DNA from: Shewanella corallii
Lineage (GTDB): Bacteria; Pseudomonadota; Gammaproteobacteria; Enterobacterales; Shewanellaceae
Length of the DNA stretch: 64,000 nt
Reading direction: 5' to 3'
NCBI RefSeq assembly: GCF_023349125.1
Contig: NZ_JAKIKT010000001.1
Coordinates: 62,001-126,000, forward strand
Shown here: positions 46,961 through 54,757 of the stretch, piece after piece
How the letters are laid out: every line of letters starts with the position of its first letter
How positions within the stretch are numbered: the first letter of the stretch is position 1
Program-made: the position numbers and the translations under genes
Notes under the pieces: generated by a model
What the model saw: only the letters and a program-made list of their open reading frames with translations
What the model was told of the DNA's origin: nothing
The model's database searches: none

Positions 46961-47430
46961 GCGCTGTTCCTGAGTTCCGAAGTTCATGGAGATTGAGATT
47001 ATGTATTTGAAATCATCTTGTCACTTGATTTATATGGGGAAATTGAAGTCATTCTAGATAGTGTTCTCCATAGAATTTGGATAGGCATGTTTTTACTCAG
47101 TTCTAGCGGAACACTCCTGTCCCCGTCCGACGCTGCTGAAGGTGTTGTGGAAAATGGCGTAGCGAGGCATGGATGCCGAAGCAGTGACAGTCGAATCATG
47201 GACGAGCGTTTGTCACGTTAGTCAATTTTCGACATAAGCCTGAGGAGTTGTCAGCGTTGGTTGGGGCGTCCTTGGGGTTGTTAGGGGCGTTGGACGAGCA
47301 AGGCCCCTGACCCGGGTGTGGGTTGGAGACCCACGACTTTCTGGCAAGCGCAGCTTGCCTAACAACTAACAGCCCCTAGGCGCGTGAAGGGCAGACCCGC
47401 GATAGTAGGCAAGTCTGCCAAGCTACCCGC
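46961..47430. other. hairpin-rich spacer without a supported gene
   Basis: 470 bases. Two small overlapping open frames near 46999-47221 look spurious. The right half is GC-rich with stacked inverted repeats: AGGGGC/GCCCCT (47283-47288 with 47303-47308; alternatively with 47372-47377), GTGGGT/ACCCAC (47318-47334), GGCAAGC-GCA-GCTTGCC (47343-47359), and GGCAGAC/GTCTGCC (about 47390-47419). GGCAT/ATGCC occurs near 47167-47178. It may be a decayed repeat element, a structured RNA, or the terminator region of the leftward acetyltransferase gene. Confidence 0.45.
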
Positions 47431-47922
47431 TTAACGATCTTGATCGGCAGGCAGGTTTTGGTGGGTAAAACATTGTCTTGTCACCGTGCCCCACTTCTTG
47501 TCCTGGTAAACATCTTCGACATAGTTGCCCGCGGTATAGTCATTGACCACATCCCGCCAGAAGCTAATGGCGTGATCAGCCCCAGCGACCTGCTTGATTT
47601 CCCATGACCCTCCCAGACGCTCAAATAAGGTTGAGATAAACCGCTTACCAACTTTGTTTTTTCGAAAGCAGGGCAGCACATAGAAATCGCATATTTCAAA
47701 GGTCGCAGGCGCCTTCTCATCAATTGCGGTTAACGCCGCAGGAATGCCTTCGAGGTAGAGCAAGTAGCCGGTTACACTGCCCTTGAGTTGAGGATAGATT
47801 TCAAACACGCCATTAGCGTCCGGTTTGTCGTCAATGATTCTGGAAAACTCAGCTCCATAGCCCTGATACAAGTTGGCATACACATGGGCATTGTTGTCAT
47901 CAACGGTCACTATATTCATCAT
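47431..47922 (-). CDS. GNAT family acetyltransferase
   Basis: Predicted N-acetyltransferase of 163 residues. GNAT features: C-D-F-Y-V-L-P-C-F-R-K-N-K-V-G-K-R-F near residues 72-90 (beta-4 and the acetyl-CoA pyrophosphate loop, R-K-x-x-V-G-K) and a C-terminal beta strand region. GGAG lies just before the ATG. The substrate is unknown. Monocistronic on the minus strand within the accessory stretch after tldD. Confidence 0.75.
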   Translation of the reverse strand: MMNIVTVDDNNAHVYANLYQGYGAEFSRIIDDKPDANGVFEIYPQLKGSVTGYLLYLEGIPAALTAIDEKAPATFEICDFYVLPCFRKNKVGKRFISTLFERLGGSWEIKQVAGADHAISFWRDVVNDYTAGNYVEDVYQDKKWGTVTRQCFTHQNLPADQDR

Positions 47923-48167
47923 GGTTTCTCCATTACAGCTGGATCTTAATGCGCATATTCTTGCTTATCTGTGTCTCGATTAGAACCAATGGTTAACGCG
48001 GCGTGTTACCTAAAGAGAGAGTGGGATTGGTGGCCATACAATGTACAGTTATTCTAGGTCAGTTTACTGATTGAGCCCATGAATACCTATCATCACTGAG
48101 CTGTTGGCTTAAATGTTGTTGCGCCATATCAAGTGTGTTTAGAGTCGTCTCAGGCCTATGGTACGGG

Positions 48168-48173
48168 TATAAT
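48168..48173 (+). promoter_or_regulatory. perfect -10 box upstream of ppiC
   Basis: TATAAT 36 bases before the ppiC start, with G+C-rich flanks. The matching -35 region is weak (TCGTCT at the 17-base spacing). A promoter for ppiC is likely. The rest of 47923-48209 shows nothing else that can be supported. Confidence 0.4.
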
Positions 48174-48209
48174 CCCCACCAATTACGACCAAGATTCACA
48201 GGTTTCATC

Positions 48210-48488
48210 GTGGCAAAAACTGCAGCAGCATTACACATTCTGGTTAAGCATCAGGAGCTTGCCGAGGACATCATTAAACAGCTCAAGCGCGGGGCGAAAT
48301 TTGATGTGCTGGCCAAGCGTCACTCCACCTGCCCATCGGGCAAGAAGGGTGGCAGTCTGGGTGAGTTCAAGAAGGGGCAGATGGTGCCTGCATTCGATAA
48401 AGTCTGCTTTACTGGAGAGTTGCTGACGCCACATCTGGTGAAGACCAAGTTCGGCTGGCATGTGGTAAAGGTGTTGTACAGAACTTAA
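48210..48488 (+). CDS. ppiC: peptidyl-prolyl cis-trans isomerase C (parvulin)
   Basis: Small cytoplasmic parvulin of 92 residues that isomerises prolyl bonds. The start at GTG 48210 gives the E. coli-like N-terminus [12 protein letters not shown]. Parvulin motifs follow: [26 protein letters not shown] and [11 protein letters not shown]. There is no signal peptide. It is followed by two hairpins, the second a strong terminator. Confidence 0.95.
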   Translation: MAKTAAALHILVKHQELAEDIIKQLKRGAKFDVLAKRHSTCPSGKKGGSLGEFKKGQMVPAFDKVCFTGELLTPHLVKTKFGWHVVKVLYRT

Positions 48489-48586
48489 ATTTACCAGCCG
48501 AATTGCTGGCAATGATCATCCCCTCAAGGTTTTATACCGAACCTGAACTCAGCCTGCCAATTGGTTGGCTACCCCTCAAAAGTCAC

Positions 48587-48610
48587 CATGCTTAACCTTG
48601 TTTAAGCATG
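48587..48610. promoter_or_regulatory. inverted repeat between ppiC and the TonB receptor
   Basis: CATGCTTAA, spacer CCTTGT, TTAAGCATG: a perfect 9-base inverted repeat without a T-run. It is 14 bases before a true terminator. It could be an operator or an mRNA 3' element. The remainder of the 343-base gap (48489-48831) holds the terminator, promoter and Fur box listed separately. Confidence 0.4.
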
Positions 48611-48623
48611 CCTGACTGGTAAC

Positions 48624-48650
48624 AAACCGCAGCCAAGCTGCGGTTTTTTT
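48624..48650 (+). terminator. rho-independent terminator
   Basis: AAACCGCAGC, loop CAA, GCTGCGGTTT and a run of T residues; it ends the ppiC transcript before the receptor promoter. Confidence 0.9.
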
Positions 48651-48737
48651 ATGCCTTGAAATCATCACTTAAACACACCTCAGTGTTCACAATCTGAACA
48701 GCCGCCATCGAAACCTGTGTTGCCTGGTCATACAAAC

Positions 48738-48765
48738 TTGACATTTTTGTTATCGCAAGTATAAA
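48738..48765 (+). promoter_or_regulatory. sigma-70 promoter of the TonB-dependent receptor
   Basis: A consensus TTGACA at 48738-48743 and TATAAA at 48760-48765 are 16 bases apart. Start of transcription is expected near 48772, right at the Fur-like box. Confidence 0.7.
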
Positions 48766-48774
48766 TGGCAACCT

Positions 48775-48795
48775 AAATGATAATGATTCCGATTT
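48775..48795 (+). promoter_or_regulatory. probable Fur box
   Basis: The stretch contains AATGATAATGATT followed by CCGATTT, a good match to the Fur consensus GATAATGATAATCATTATC. It lies just downstream of the predicted transcription start and 36 bases before the receptor gene, so iron-loaded Fur would block transcription. Confidence 0.7.
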
Positions 48796-48831
48796 AAATT
48801 GTTGGTAATCTCTTAAATTCAGGACCAGTAA

Positions 48832-51285
48832 ATGCCTCGTTTAACACCTTCTTCAATCGGGTTGGCTGTCGTCAGCGCGCTAATCTCTCCGCTGTCTGTC
48901 GCTGATGCCGCGCCAGCTGATAAATCCCGCTCCACACAAGCTGAACCTGATGTTGAGAGAATTACCGTTTATGGCCGGCATAATCAGTTAGTCACTGAGT
49001 CTGGTCTGGCGACCAAGTCAGATATGTCATTGATGGAAACCCCGGCCCCCGTGGTGGTTGTGGATAACGAACTGATCAATTCTCAGGGGGCCGACACCCT
49101 TCAGGAGTTGATTCGAAATGTCAGTGGCTTAACCCAGGCCGGTAATAACTATGGGATTGGTGATAATTTGCTGATACGTGGGTTGGGCGCCAACTATACC
49201 TATGATGGTATGTATGGCGGCGCTGGGTTGGGTAATACCTTTAACCCGACTCGCTCTCTAACCAATGTCGAGTCCATCGAAGTGCTCAAAGGGCCTGCCA
49301 CAGGTTTGTATGGCATCGGCAGCGCCGGCGGTGTGATTAACCTGATTGAAAAGAAGCCTCAGTTTATCTCCAACCATGAAATCACCGCTAAGGTGGGGCA
49401 ATGGGATACCTATTCGCTGGCGATCGACTCCACGGCGGGCATTACCGAAAACCTGGCGTACCGTGTTGTCGCCAAAAGTGAGCAAAGTGATGGCTACCGA
49501 GGCTTGGGTGTCGACAGAAACGAGATTTATACCTCACTCAAGTACCTGGTGGATGATGAGCAGGATCTGCTGATCTCATTTGCTTATATCGATGACTCTA
49601 TCCCTGTGGACTCCATTGGTGATCCTATCCGTATTTTTAACTCTGCTTCTGTGGGCGGAAAAACGGCGTCAGAGGTGACCTGGGAGGATCTGATCAATGA
49701 TCCAAAAGGGGAAGGGATCCAGCTGACTGAGGCGCAGCGTAAACAGCTGGCTGACTCGCTGGCTCCCGGTGATGGGTTAACCCCTTACCGCCTGAATGGC
49801 ACAGGGCTGATTTCGCCGATGGCTGAGGCCAATAAGGGCGAAGAGGCCCGGGTTAAGCTTTCCCACACCCTCTATTTTGACGATTCTTTGTTCCTGAATC
49901 AGCAGCTGCAGTACCGGCAGTTTGAGTCTGACTACATTCGCCAAACCGGCGCATACAACTATGTGTACTGGGATCGCAGGGGCACCATCAACAAAGATCC
50001 CAGAGGCCCTCTGGTCGAAAATGGCGTGTTATATCCCTTTGCTGCCCGCCGTCAGGAGTACCGTAATACTGACGCGACTGAGAAGTCCTGGCAGTACTTT
50101 GCTGACCTGCGTTACGACTTTCAATTGGGTGAAGTCGACAACGAAATACTGCTGAATGCCAATTATGAAAACAGGGATATGCGCAACAGGTCTTACAGTA
50201 TCTGGGACGGGGATTACCAACTGAAGAATAAGCAGGGCGATGTTACCTATCAGGGGAAACTGCCTTATATCTACGACATACGAAACCCCAATTGGGCACA
50301 GGGGAACTTTGAAGATTACGACCCTCTGCTAACCACAAATAATACCAAGAAGGTGATTGCCTGGGGCGTTGGTGTGCAGCATGTGGGCTACTTTGGCAAT
50401 GGATTTACCACCCGGGTGGGGGTCGCCTTCAACAATATCGACCAGGAATACCAACACCTTGGGATAGACCCCAGATACCGTGCCAGCCAGGCCGCGCCGA
50501 GACCGGAAGCAGATACCTCTGACAATGGTATGACCTACAATCTTGGCGTGACCTACATGCCTACCGACGATATCGCCTTGTTTGCCAACCACTCAAAAGG
50601 GCGCACGGCCTACAGCATTACCGGCTCTCTGGTGGGGGACGGCAATGACAGAAAAGATGCTGAATCATTAAGCTATGATTTGGGGGTTCGCTATAAGCTG
50701 TTTGATGAACAAATATTAGGCTCTTTGGTGGTATTCAAGTCAGCAAACGCTAACTTACGTTACACCAATCCTGAATTTGAGGACGGCATTTCAGGCCCTG
50801 AGGTACCTCAGTATTATTACGATGGTAAGGATGAAACCACAGGGGTAGAGGTGGATGTGAATGCCTTTATCAATGAGCAGTGGAAGTTCAACATTAATGG
50901 CATATATCAGGATGCCCGTCTGAAAAATAATCCCTACAGCAGCAGTTATAACACCCGCCCCAAGGGCAGTGCATTTGTTTCGGGAAGTGCCTGGGTGACC
51001 TATTCTGCGGATTGGTTCGCACTGACAAGTCCAATCAAAATGAGCCTGGGGGCTGAATACGTGGATAAGCGTTCAGCTGAATCTGCCGCGTTCGGTATCC
51101 CGAATGGGTATATCCCCAGCTACACTGTGGTGGATTTGGCCGTCAGCTATGAAGCGGACAGTTGGAAGGTCAGTGCCAACCTGGATAACCTGCTCAACGA
51201 GGAGTACTACAGCAAAGCCTTGTTCCTCGGTGGCTTACCCGGAGAAGAGCGCAATTTGAGTGTCTCTTTCACTTATATGCTCTAG
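48832..51285 (+). CDS. TonB-dependent siderophore-type receptor
   Basis: Outer-membrane active transporter, probably for a ferric siderophore. Signal peptide ends near V-A-D-A-A-P-A. A possible TonB box E-R-I-T-V is at about residue 42. The plug domain follows (P-A-P-V-V-V-V-D-N-E-L-I, D-N-L-L-I-R-G-L-G-A, V-E-S-I-E-V-L-K-G-P-A-T-G-L-Y-G, G-G-V-I-N-L-I), then a 22-strand barrel ending with N-L-D-N-L-L-N-E-E-Y-Y and a final beta strand S-V-S-F-T-Y-M-L. 817 residues. The last residue is Leu instead of the usual Phe/Trp. A strong promoter and Fur box lie upstream, two terminators downstream. The substrate is not readable; no siderophore genes are near. Confidence 0.93.
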   Translation: MPRLTPSSIGLAVVSALISPLSVADAAPADKSRSTQAEPDVERITVYGRHNQLVTESGLATKSDMSLMETPAPVVVVDNELINSQGADTLQELIRNVSGLTQAGNNYGIGDNLLIRGLGANYTYDGMYGGAGLGNTFNPTRSLTNVESIEVLKGPATGLYGIGSAGGVINLIEKKPQFISNHEITAKVGQWDTYSLAIDSTAGITENLAYRVVAKSEQSDGYRGLGVDRNEIYTSLKYLVDDEQDLLISFAYIDDSIPVDSIGDPIRIFNSASVGGKTASEVTWEDLINDPKGEGIQLTEAQRKQLADSLAPGDGLTPYRLNGTGLISPMAEANKGEEARVKLSHTLYFDDSLFLNQQLQYRQFESDYIRQTGAYNYVYWDRRGTINKDPRGPLVENGVLYPFAARRQEYRNTDATEKSWQYFADLRYDFQLGEVDNEILLNANYENRDMRNRSYSIWDGDYQLKNKQGDVTYQGKLPYIYDIRNPNWAQGNFEDYDPLLTTNNTKKVIAWGVGVQHVGYFGNGFTTRVGVAFNNIDQEYQHLGIDPRYRASQAAPRPEADTSDNGMTYNLGVTYMPTDDIALFANHSKGRTAYSITGSLVGDGNDRKDAESLSYDLGVRYKLFDEQILGSLVVFKSANANLRYTNPEFEDGISGPEVPQYYYDGKDETTGVEVDVNAFINEQWKFNINGIYQDARLKNNPYSSSYNTRPKGSAFVSGSAWVTYSADWFALTSPIKMSLGAEYVDKRSAESAAFGIPNGYIPSYTVVDLAVSYEADSWKVSANLDNLLNEEYYSKALFLGGLPGEERNLSVSFTYML

Positions 51286-51304
51286 TTCCTGAATAGGGAT
51301 ACTT

Positions 51305-51334
51305 AAGCCTATGGAAATACCATAGGCTTTTTTA
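51305..51334 (+). terminator. rho-independent terminator of the TonB receptor gene
   Basis: AAGCCTATGG, loop AAATA, CCATAGGCTT and T-run. Confidence 0.92.
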
Positions 51335-51358
51335 TTTGTTTTAAGTCAATTTACCAGG

Positions 51359-51390
51359 GGGCCGGTGAGAATAAAATCGCCGGCCCTTTT
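51359..51390 (+). terminator. second terminator-like hairpin
   Basis: GGGCCGGTGA, loop GAATAAAA, TCGCCGGCCC, then TTTT; one G-T pair in the stem. It lies 24 bases after the first terminator and just before the small lipoprotein gene. Confidence 0.75.
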
Positions 51391-51407
51391 CTTAACTGCT
51401 AACTATT

Positions 51408-51770
51408 GTGCTTAAAACAAGAGCCATTATTGTCAGCCTGGCTTTAATTCTTACAACGTCCGGCTGTACAACGACTCATAACTTTTACACAGGTGAAGAG
51501 GACCTCGCTTACGGCGAAGAATTTAGCCTTTTCAATACTATTATGCTGCCAGTAGCCATTGTCGGTGTTGCAGCGATCGCCTATGGTGCTTCTCAAGGAG
51601 GTGGCTCAAGCTACTCTGGCGTATCGTGTAAAGGCTATTATTGTAATTATGATGCCGCTTGGGACTATCTGCCTGGCAGCGGCGAGTATCGTTGCCGGGA
51701 TACAAGTAATGGCCAGTTTGTTTACAATCATTACTGCGCTTCTCAATTGCAGCAAGATAATTGGTACTGA
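51408..51770 (+). CDS. small cysteine-rich lipoprotein
   Basis: Uncharacterised lipoprotein of 120 residues. Signal peptide with lipobox T-S-G-C (cysteine at about residue 20). A hydrophobic stretch at about 47-62 (I-M-L-P-V-A-I-V-G-V-A-A-I-A-Y) is followed by a C-terminal domain with four cysteines and many aromatics (C-K-G-Y-Y-C-N-Y-D-A-A-W-D-Y-L, Y-R-C-R-D-T, H-Y-C). The start is GTG 51408; no clear ribosome site precedes it and no promoter was seen after the hairpin just upstream. No family recognised. Confidence 0.7.
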   Translation: MLKTRAIIVSLALILTTSGCTTTHNFYTGEEDLAYGEEFSLFNTIMLPVAIVGVAAIAYGASQGGGSSYSGVSCKGYYCNYDAAWDYLPGSGEYRCRDTSNGQFVYNHYCASQLQQDNWY

Positions 51771-51887
51771 TAGCTTTAGGTGTCAGATGCTGAAATAAGC
51801 GGAACAATTGGTGTGGCTAAGTGCGGTATCCGATAAGCTTCAACCCTTGCCTTCACCCTGAATACAATAATAAACGGCGTACCCTGA

Positions 51888-52436
51888 ATGACAGAACTGC
51901 AAAAGATGATGAATGGCGAGCCCTTTGATGGCGGCGATGCTGAGATATGTGCCCTGCGGGATAGTGCGTATGCCCAGGTGCATGAGATAAATCAGTGCGG
52001 CAACGTTGATAAGGCTCAGCCTCTGCTGGCTGAATTGCTGGCGGCTATGGGGGAGGAGTCATTGATCCGCCCACCTTTTTGCTGTGAGTTTGGCAAAAAT
52101 ATTCGTGTAGGTCGTAATAGTTTCCTTAACTGTGGTGTCACTATGCTGGATGGTGCGCCCATCACTCTGGGTGACAATGTGATGGTAGGGCCCAATGTGC
52201 AGTTTTACACAGCTTCTCACTCCCTGAATCACCTTGAGCGTCGCAGCTGGGCCACCTTTTGTAAGCCTATCACGGTAGAGGATGATGTCTGGATTGGTGG
52301 CAATGCGGTGATTCATTACGGCGTGACTATAGGTGCCCGCTCTGTCGTGGCGGCCAATTCAGTGGTCAACCGCGATGTGCCGCCAGACTCTCTGGTGGGT
52401 GGGACTCCGGCCAAAGTGATTAAGCAGCTGGCATAG
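51888..52436 (+). CDS. sugar O-acetyltransferase (Maa/NodL type)
   Basis: Left-handed beta-helix acetyltransferase of the maltose/galactoside O-acetyltransferase family, using acetyl-CoA. The N-terminal Mac domain (M-M-N-G-E-P-F-D-G-G-D-A-E) is followed by hexapeptide repeats (I-R-V-G-R-N-S-F-L-N, I-T-L-G-D-N-V-M-V-G-P-N-V). The catalytic His is in T-A-S-H-S-L-N, and D-V-W-I-G-G-N-A-V-I and V-V-G-G-T-P-A-K-V-type end motifs are present. 182 residues, normal. Followed by a terminator. The physiological substrate is unknown. Confidence 0.93.
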   Translation: MTELQKMMNGEPFDGGDAEICALRDSAYAQVHEINQCGNVDKAQPLLAELLAAMGEESLIRPPFCCEFGKNIRVGRNSFLNCGVTMLDGAPITLGDNVMVGPNVQFYTASHSLNHLERRSWATFCKPITVEDDVWIGGNAVIHYGVTIGARSVVAANSVVNRDVPPDSLVGGTPAKVIKQLA

Positions 52437-52480
52437 CTCATACCGCGATATCCCCAAGTTGTCCGGTACTTTTCAGTTGA

Positions 52481-52507
52481 AGCCTGTGGTAAAACCACGG
52501 GCTTTTT
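52481..52507 (+). terminator. rho-independent terminator of the O-acetyltransferase gene
   Basis: AGCCTGTGG, loop TAAAA, CCACGGGCT (one G-T pair) and T residues. Confidence 0.8.
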
Positions 52508-52550
52508 GCTGTCCAAAGACTCAGCCTCCAGAATAGCAGGCATTCCTATA

Positions 52551-53468
52551 TTAACTATCGGTGCCCGTCGCAGTATTTCCCCTTGTACTGGCTGGGTTAA
52601 GGCTGCCCTCCATCGTCTTGCTCCACTGCTGTTTCAACTGACGGGCAAACGTCTGCACCAGGGCGTTGTTTATTTGTGAGCCATGGTAAACCAGCCACAG
52701 AGTCCAGCTGGGTAAAGGGTCGGTCGAGGGGATACTTTGCAGTTCAACATCGTCTTCAACAATAAAGTCCGGTAACAGACCTATGCCCGCGCCGGAACGT
52801 ATCACCTGGGCCGCAGCCATATAGCAATCCACTTTAATCTGGTTATGGCATCTGTGTTTCAGTGCGCCTTGCCAGCGTTCAGCCGGCAGATGAGAGAAAG
52901 TACTGTTGAGCCCAATCCAGGTGTCAGGCTGTGGGCTGGCGTGTTTGCTTTTTGCCGGAACCAGAGTGAAATCGTTAAGCCGGATCGCCACCAGTGACTC
53001 ATCAGGGGAGTTGGTGGCCCGTATCGCCATATCTGTGTGCGCCAATCTGAGGTCTTCGTGCACCGGGCTCACCTTAATATCAAAGCGAATGTCCGGATTG
53101 GCGCTGTTCAGCTTGCCAACAATCACAGAAAGGGTTGGCAGGGCGATATCACAGCAGTTGATGGTCAGATTACCTGATTGAGCCAACTGCTTTTGCTTGA
53201 TCCAAAACTGAATCTGATTGTGCTGCTCTTCCATCTGTGCGGCGAAGTGACTCAGCTGCTCACCGTCTGTTGTCAGGGTTATTCTGTTGGCAGTTCGTCG
53301 GATCAAAGGAACGCCAACCACAGATTCCAGTCTGGATATCCTTCTGCAAACCTGAGAGTGGCTGATCTTGAGATGTGCCGATGCGCCCGATAGGGTACCA
53401 GCGCTCACCACGGCATTGAATATCCTGAGGTCATCCCAATTCAGCTCTGCATTATTGCAATCGCTCAT
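52551..53468 (-). CDS. LysR family transcriptional regulator
   Basis: LysR-type DNA-binding regulator of 305 residues. The N-terminal winged helix-turn-helix covers about residues 10-68 (L-R-I-F-N-A-V-V-S-A-G-T-L-S-G-A-S-A-H-L, then S-H-S-Q-V-C-R-R-I-S-R-L-E). The remaining residues form the periplasmic-binding-like effector domain, with A-A-A-Q-V-I-R-S-G-A-G-I-G-L-L-P as the usual late motif. It is divergent from the glutathione S-transferase/VOC pair, so it most likely controls these two genes and itself. The effector is unknown. Confidence 0.92.
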   Translation of the reverse strand: MSDCNNAELNWDDLRIFNAVVSAGTLSGASAHLKISHSQVCRRISRLESVVGVPLIRRTANRITLTTDGEQLSHFAAQMEEQHNQIQFWIKQKQLAQSGNLTINCCDIALPTLSVIVGKLNSANPDIRFDIKVSPVHEDLRLAHTDMAIRATNSPDESLVAIRLNDFTLVPAKSKHASPQPDTWIGLNSTFSHLPAERWQGALKHRCHNQIKVDCYMAAAQVIRSGAGIGLLPDFIVEDDVELQSIPSTDPLPSWTLWLVYHGSQINNALVQTFARQLKQQWSKTMEGSLNPASTRGNTATGTDS

Positions 53469-53500
53469 TGCATTTCTCCCAATGTTCCAAAAATCATTTT

Positions 53501-53517
53501 GTTTCTAGAGTAGAGAA
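53501..53517. promoter_or_regulatory. candidate LysR operator
   Basis: TTTCTAGAGTAGAGAAA, a dyad TTTCT-N7-AGAAA that includes a T-N11-A core, located in the 81-base divergent gap between the LysR gene and the GST gene. Confidence 0.45.
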
Positions 53518-53549
53518 AGCTCAATCATCCATTAGAAGGAGGGCGGCTA

Positions 53550-54146
53550 ATGAAACTCTATGATCTGGAGTTGTCCGGTAATTGCTTCAAGGTGCGTTTG
53601 TTCTGTGCCCTGACCCAGTTATCGCTGGAAGTATACGCAGTGGATTACATGGGAGGAGAGCACAAGTCAGATTACTTTCTGGGGATGAATCCTCTGGGGC
53701 AAATCCCCTTGTTTGAGGACGGCGACTTTCTGCTCAGAGACTCCCAGGCCATTTTGGTTTATTTGGCACAAAAGCACGTGTTACACGCCTGGTGGCCACA
53801 GGACGCTAAGGCTCAAGCCCAGGTGATGCAGTGGTTATCATTCGCCGCCAACGAGATTGCCAGAGGCCCAAATGATGCGAGGCTACATGACCTTTTTGGG
53901 GTTGATCTGAATGTGGGACTGGCCAGGGAGAGGGCTGAGTTTTGCGCGGCGATCCTCGATGAGCATTTGAGTAACCACAAATGGTTGGTGGGAAACGGCC
54001 CAACCATAGCTGATATCGCCTGCTATCCGTACATGGCTCTGATGCATCAGGGAGGCGTGGATGCTGCCCCCTATCTCAACCTGATGAGATGGATGGGGGA
54101 TATCAGGAGTCTGGATGGATTTGTTTCTATGCCGGGAATTGAGTGA
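53550..54146 (+). CDS. glutathione S-transferase family protein
   Basis: GST-fold protein of 198 residues. The N-terminal thioredoxin-like domain has L-S-G-N-C-F-K-V-R-L near the glutathione site, P-L-G-Q-I-P-L-F and D-S-Q-A-I-L-V-Y-L, the standard cis-Pro and Ser-binding motifs. The C-terminal helical domain has T-I-A-D-I-A-C-Y-P-Y. A very strong AAGGAGGG ribosome site lies before the ATG. The stop overlaps the next gene (TGATG), so the two are an operon, likely a detoxification pair controlled by the divergent LysR protein. Confidence 0.9.
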   Translation: MKLYDLELSGNCFKVRLFCALTQLSLEVYAVDYMGGEHKSDYFLGMNPLGQIPLFEDGDFLLRDSQAILVYLAQKHVLHAWWPQDAKAQAQVMQWLSFAANEIARGPNDARLHDLFGVDLNVGLARERAEFCAAILDEHLSNHKWLVGNGPTIADIACYPYMALMHQGGVDAAPYLNLMRWMGDIRSLDGFVSMPGIE

Positions 54147-54553
54147 TGGCTCTGGGCATCGAGATCATTGAGGTTGACCATGTGGGGATACGTGTAAAAG
54201 ACCCACAGGCATCGATGGCCTTTTATCGTAAGTTGGGTTTTGACAAAGTCCTGATGCTGCCGGAGTTTAATGCCTGCGAGATGGAGAACACTGCAGGTGT
54301 CAGGGTGAATCTGATCTTCAATGGGGTCGCAACCCGGCAGCAGGGATTTAACCTGTTGCAGGATTTACCGGACAGGTACCCGGGAGTTACCCATATTGCC
54401 TGGGTGATTGATTCCATGGCGCGAGCCACAGAATTTTTTGCCAGACACAATATCGATATTACCGAGGGGCCGAAGAGGATCGGTGAACGCCGGCTGGTTT
54501 GCTTTATTCGGGATCCGGATGGCACTGTGCTTGAGTTTAATGAACTGGGTTAA
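54146..54553 (+). CDS. VOC family (glyoxalase-like) protein
   Basis: Vicinal-oxygen-chelate fold protein of 135 residues. It shows the paired beta-alpha-beta-beta-beta units: V-D-H-V-G-I-R-V with a metal His in the first, T-H-I-A-W-V-I and D-P-D-G-T-V-L-E-F-N-E with His and Glu in the second. Possible functions are glyoxalase, dioxygenase or thiol transferase. Co-translation with a GST-fold protein suggests glutathione-linked detoxification, an inference from context. Confidence 0.9.
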   Translation: MALGIEIIEVDHVGIRVKDPQASMAFYRKLGFDKVLMLPEFNACEMENTAGVRVNLIFNGVATRQQGFNLLQDLPDRYPGVTHIAWVIDSMARATEFFARHNIDITEGPKRIGERRLVCFIRDPDGTVLEFNELG

Positions 54554-54637
54554 TCAGAAAAAAACTGCCACGCCGGGTGAGAGACCGCGAGGGTAGCCAT
54601 ACTCACCACGACGGGCAGAGGGGTAAATAAATCATCA

Positions 54638-54688
54638 GCGACAGTGTTATCAGCAGGGATGACGCAGTACATCTCCTTTACTGTCGCT
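54638..54688. repeat. 9-base inverted repeat between the VOC and OYE genes
   Basis: AGCGACAGT (54637-54645) and ACTGTCGCT (54680-54688) enclose 34 bases in the convergent gap 54554-54757. There is no T-run, so a terminator is uncertain; nothing else is visible in this gap. Confidence 0.35.
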
Positions 54689-54757
54689 AATTGTGAACCC
54701 CAGTCAGCAAAATTAGTGATTGCTTAATAAAAGGTCGGGATTGACGGGTTTTCGTTG

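Noticed and set aside
46999..47221. Two small overlapping open frames on opposite strands
   Set aside because: No ribosome site, no recognisable family, atypical composition; they look like chance frames within a repeat-like spacer.
47260..47430. Integron attC site next to the GNAT gene
   Set aside because: GCCTAAC-like motifs exist, but no matching GTTRRRY end at proper distance and no integrase or further cassettes were seen.
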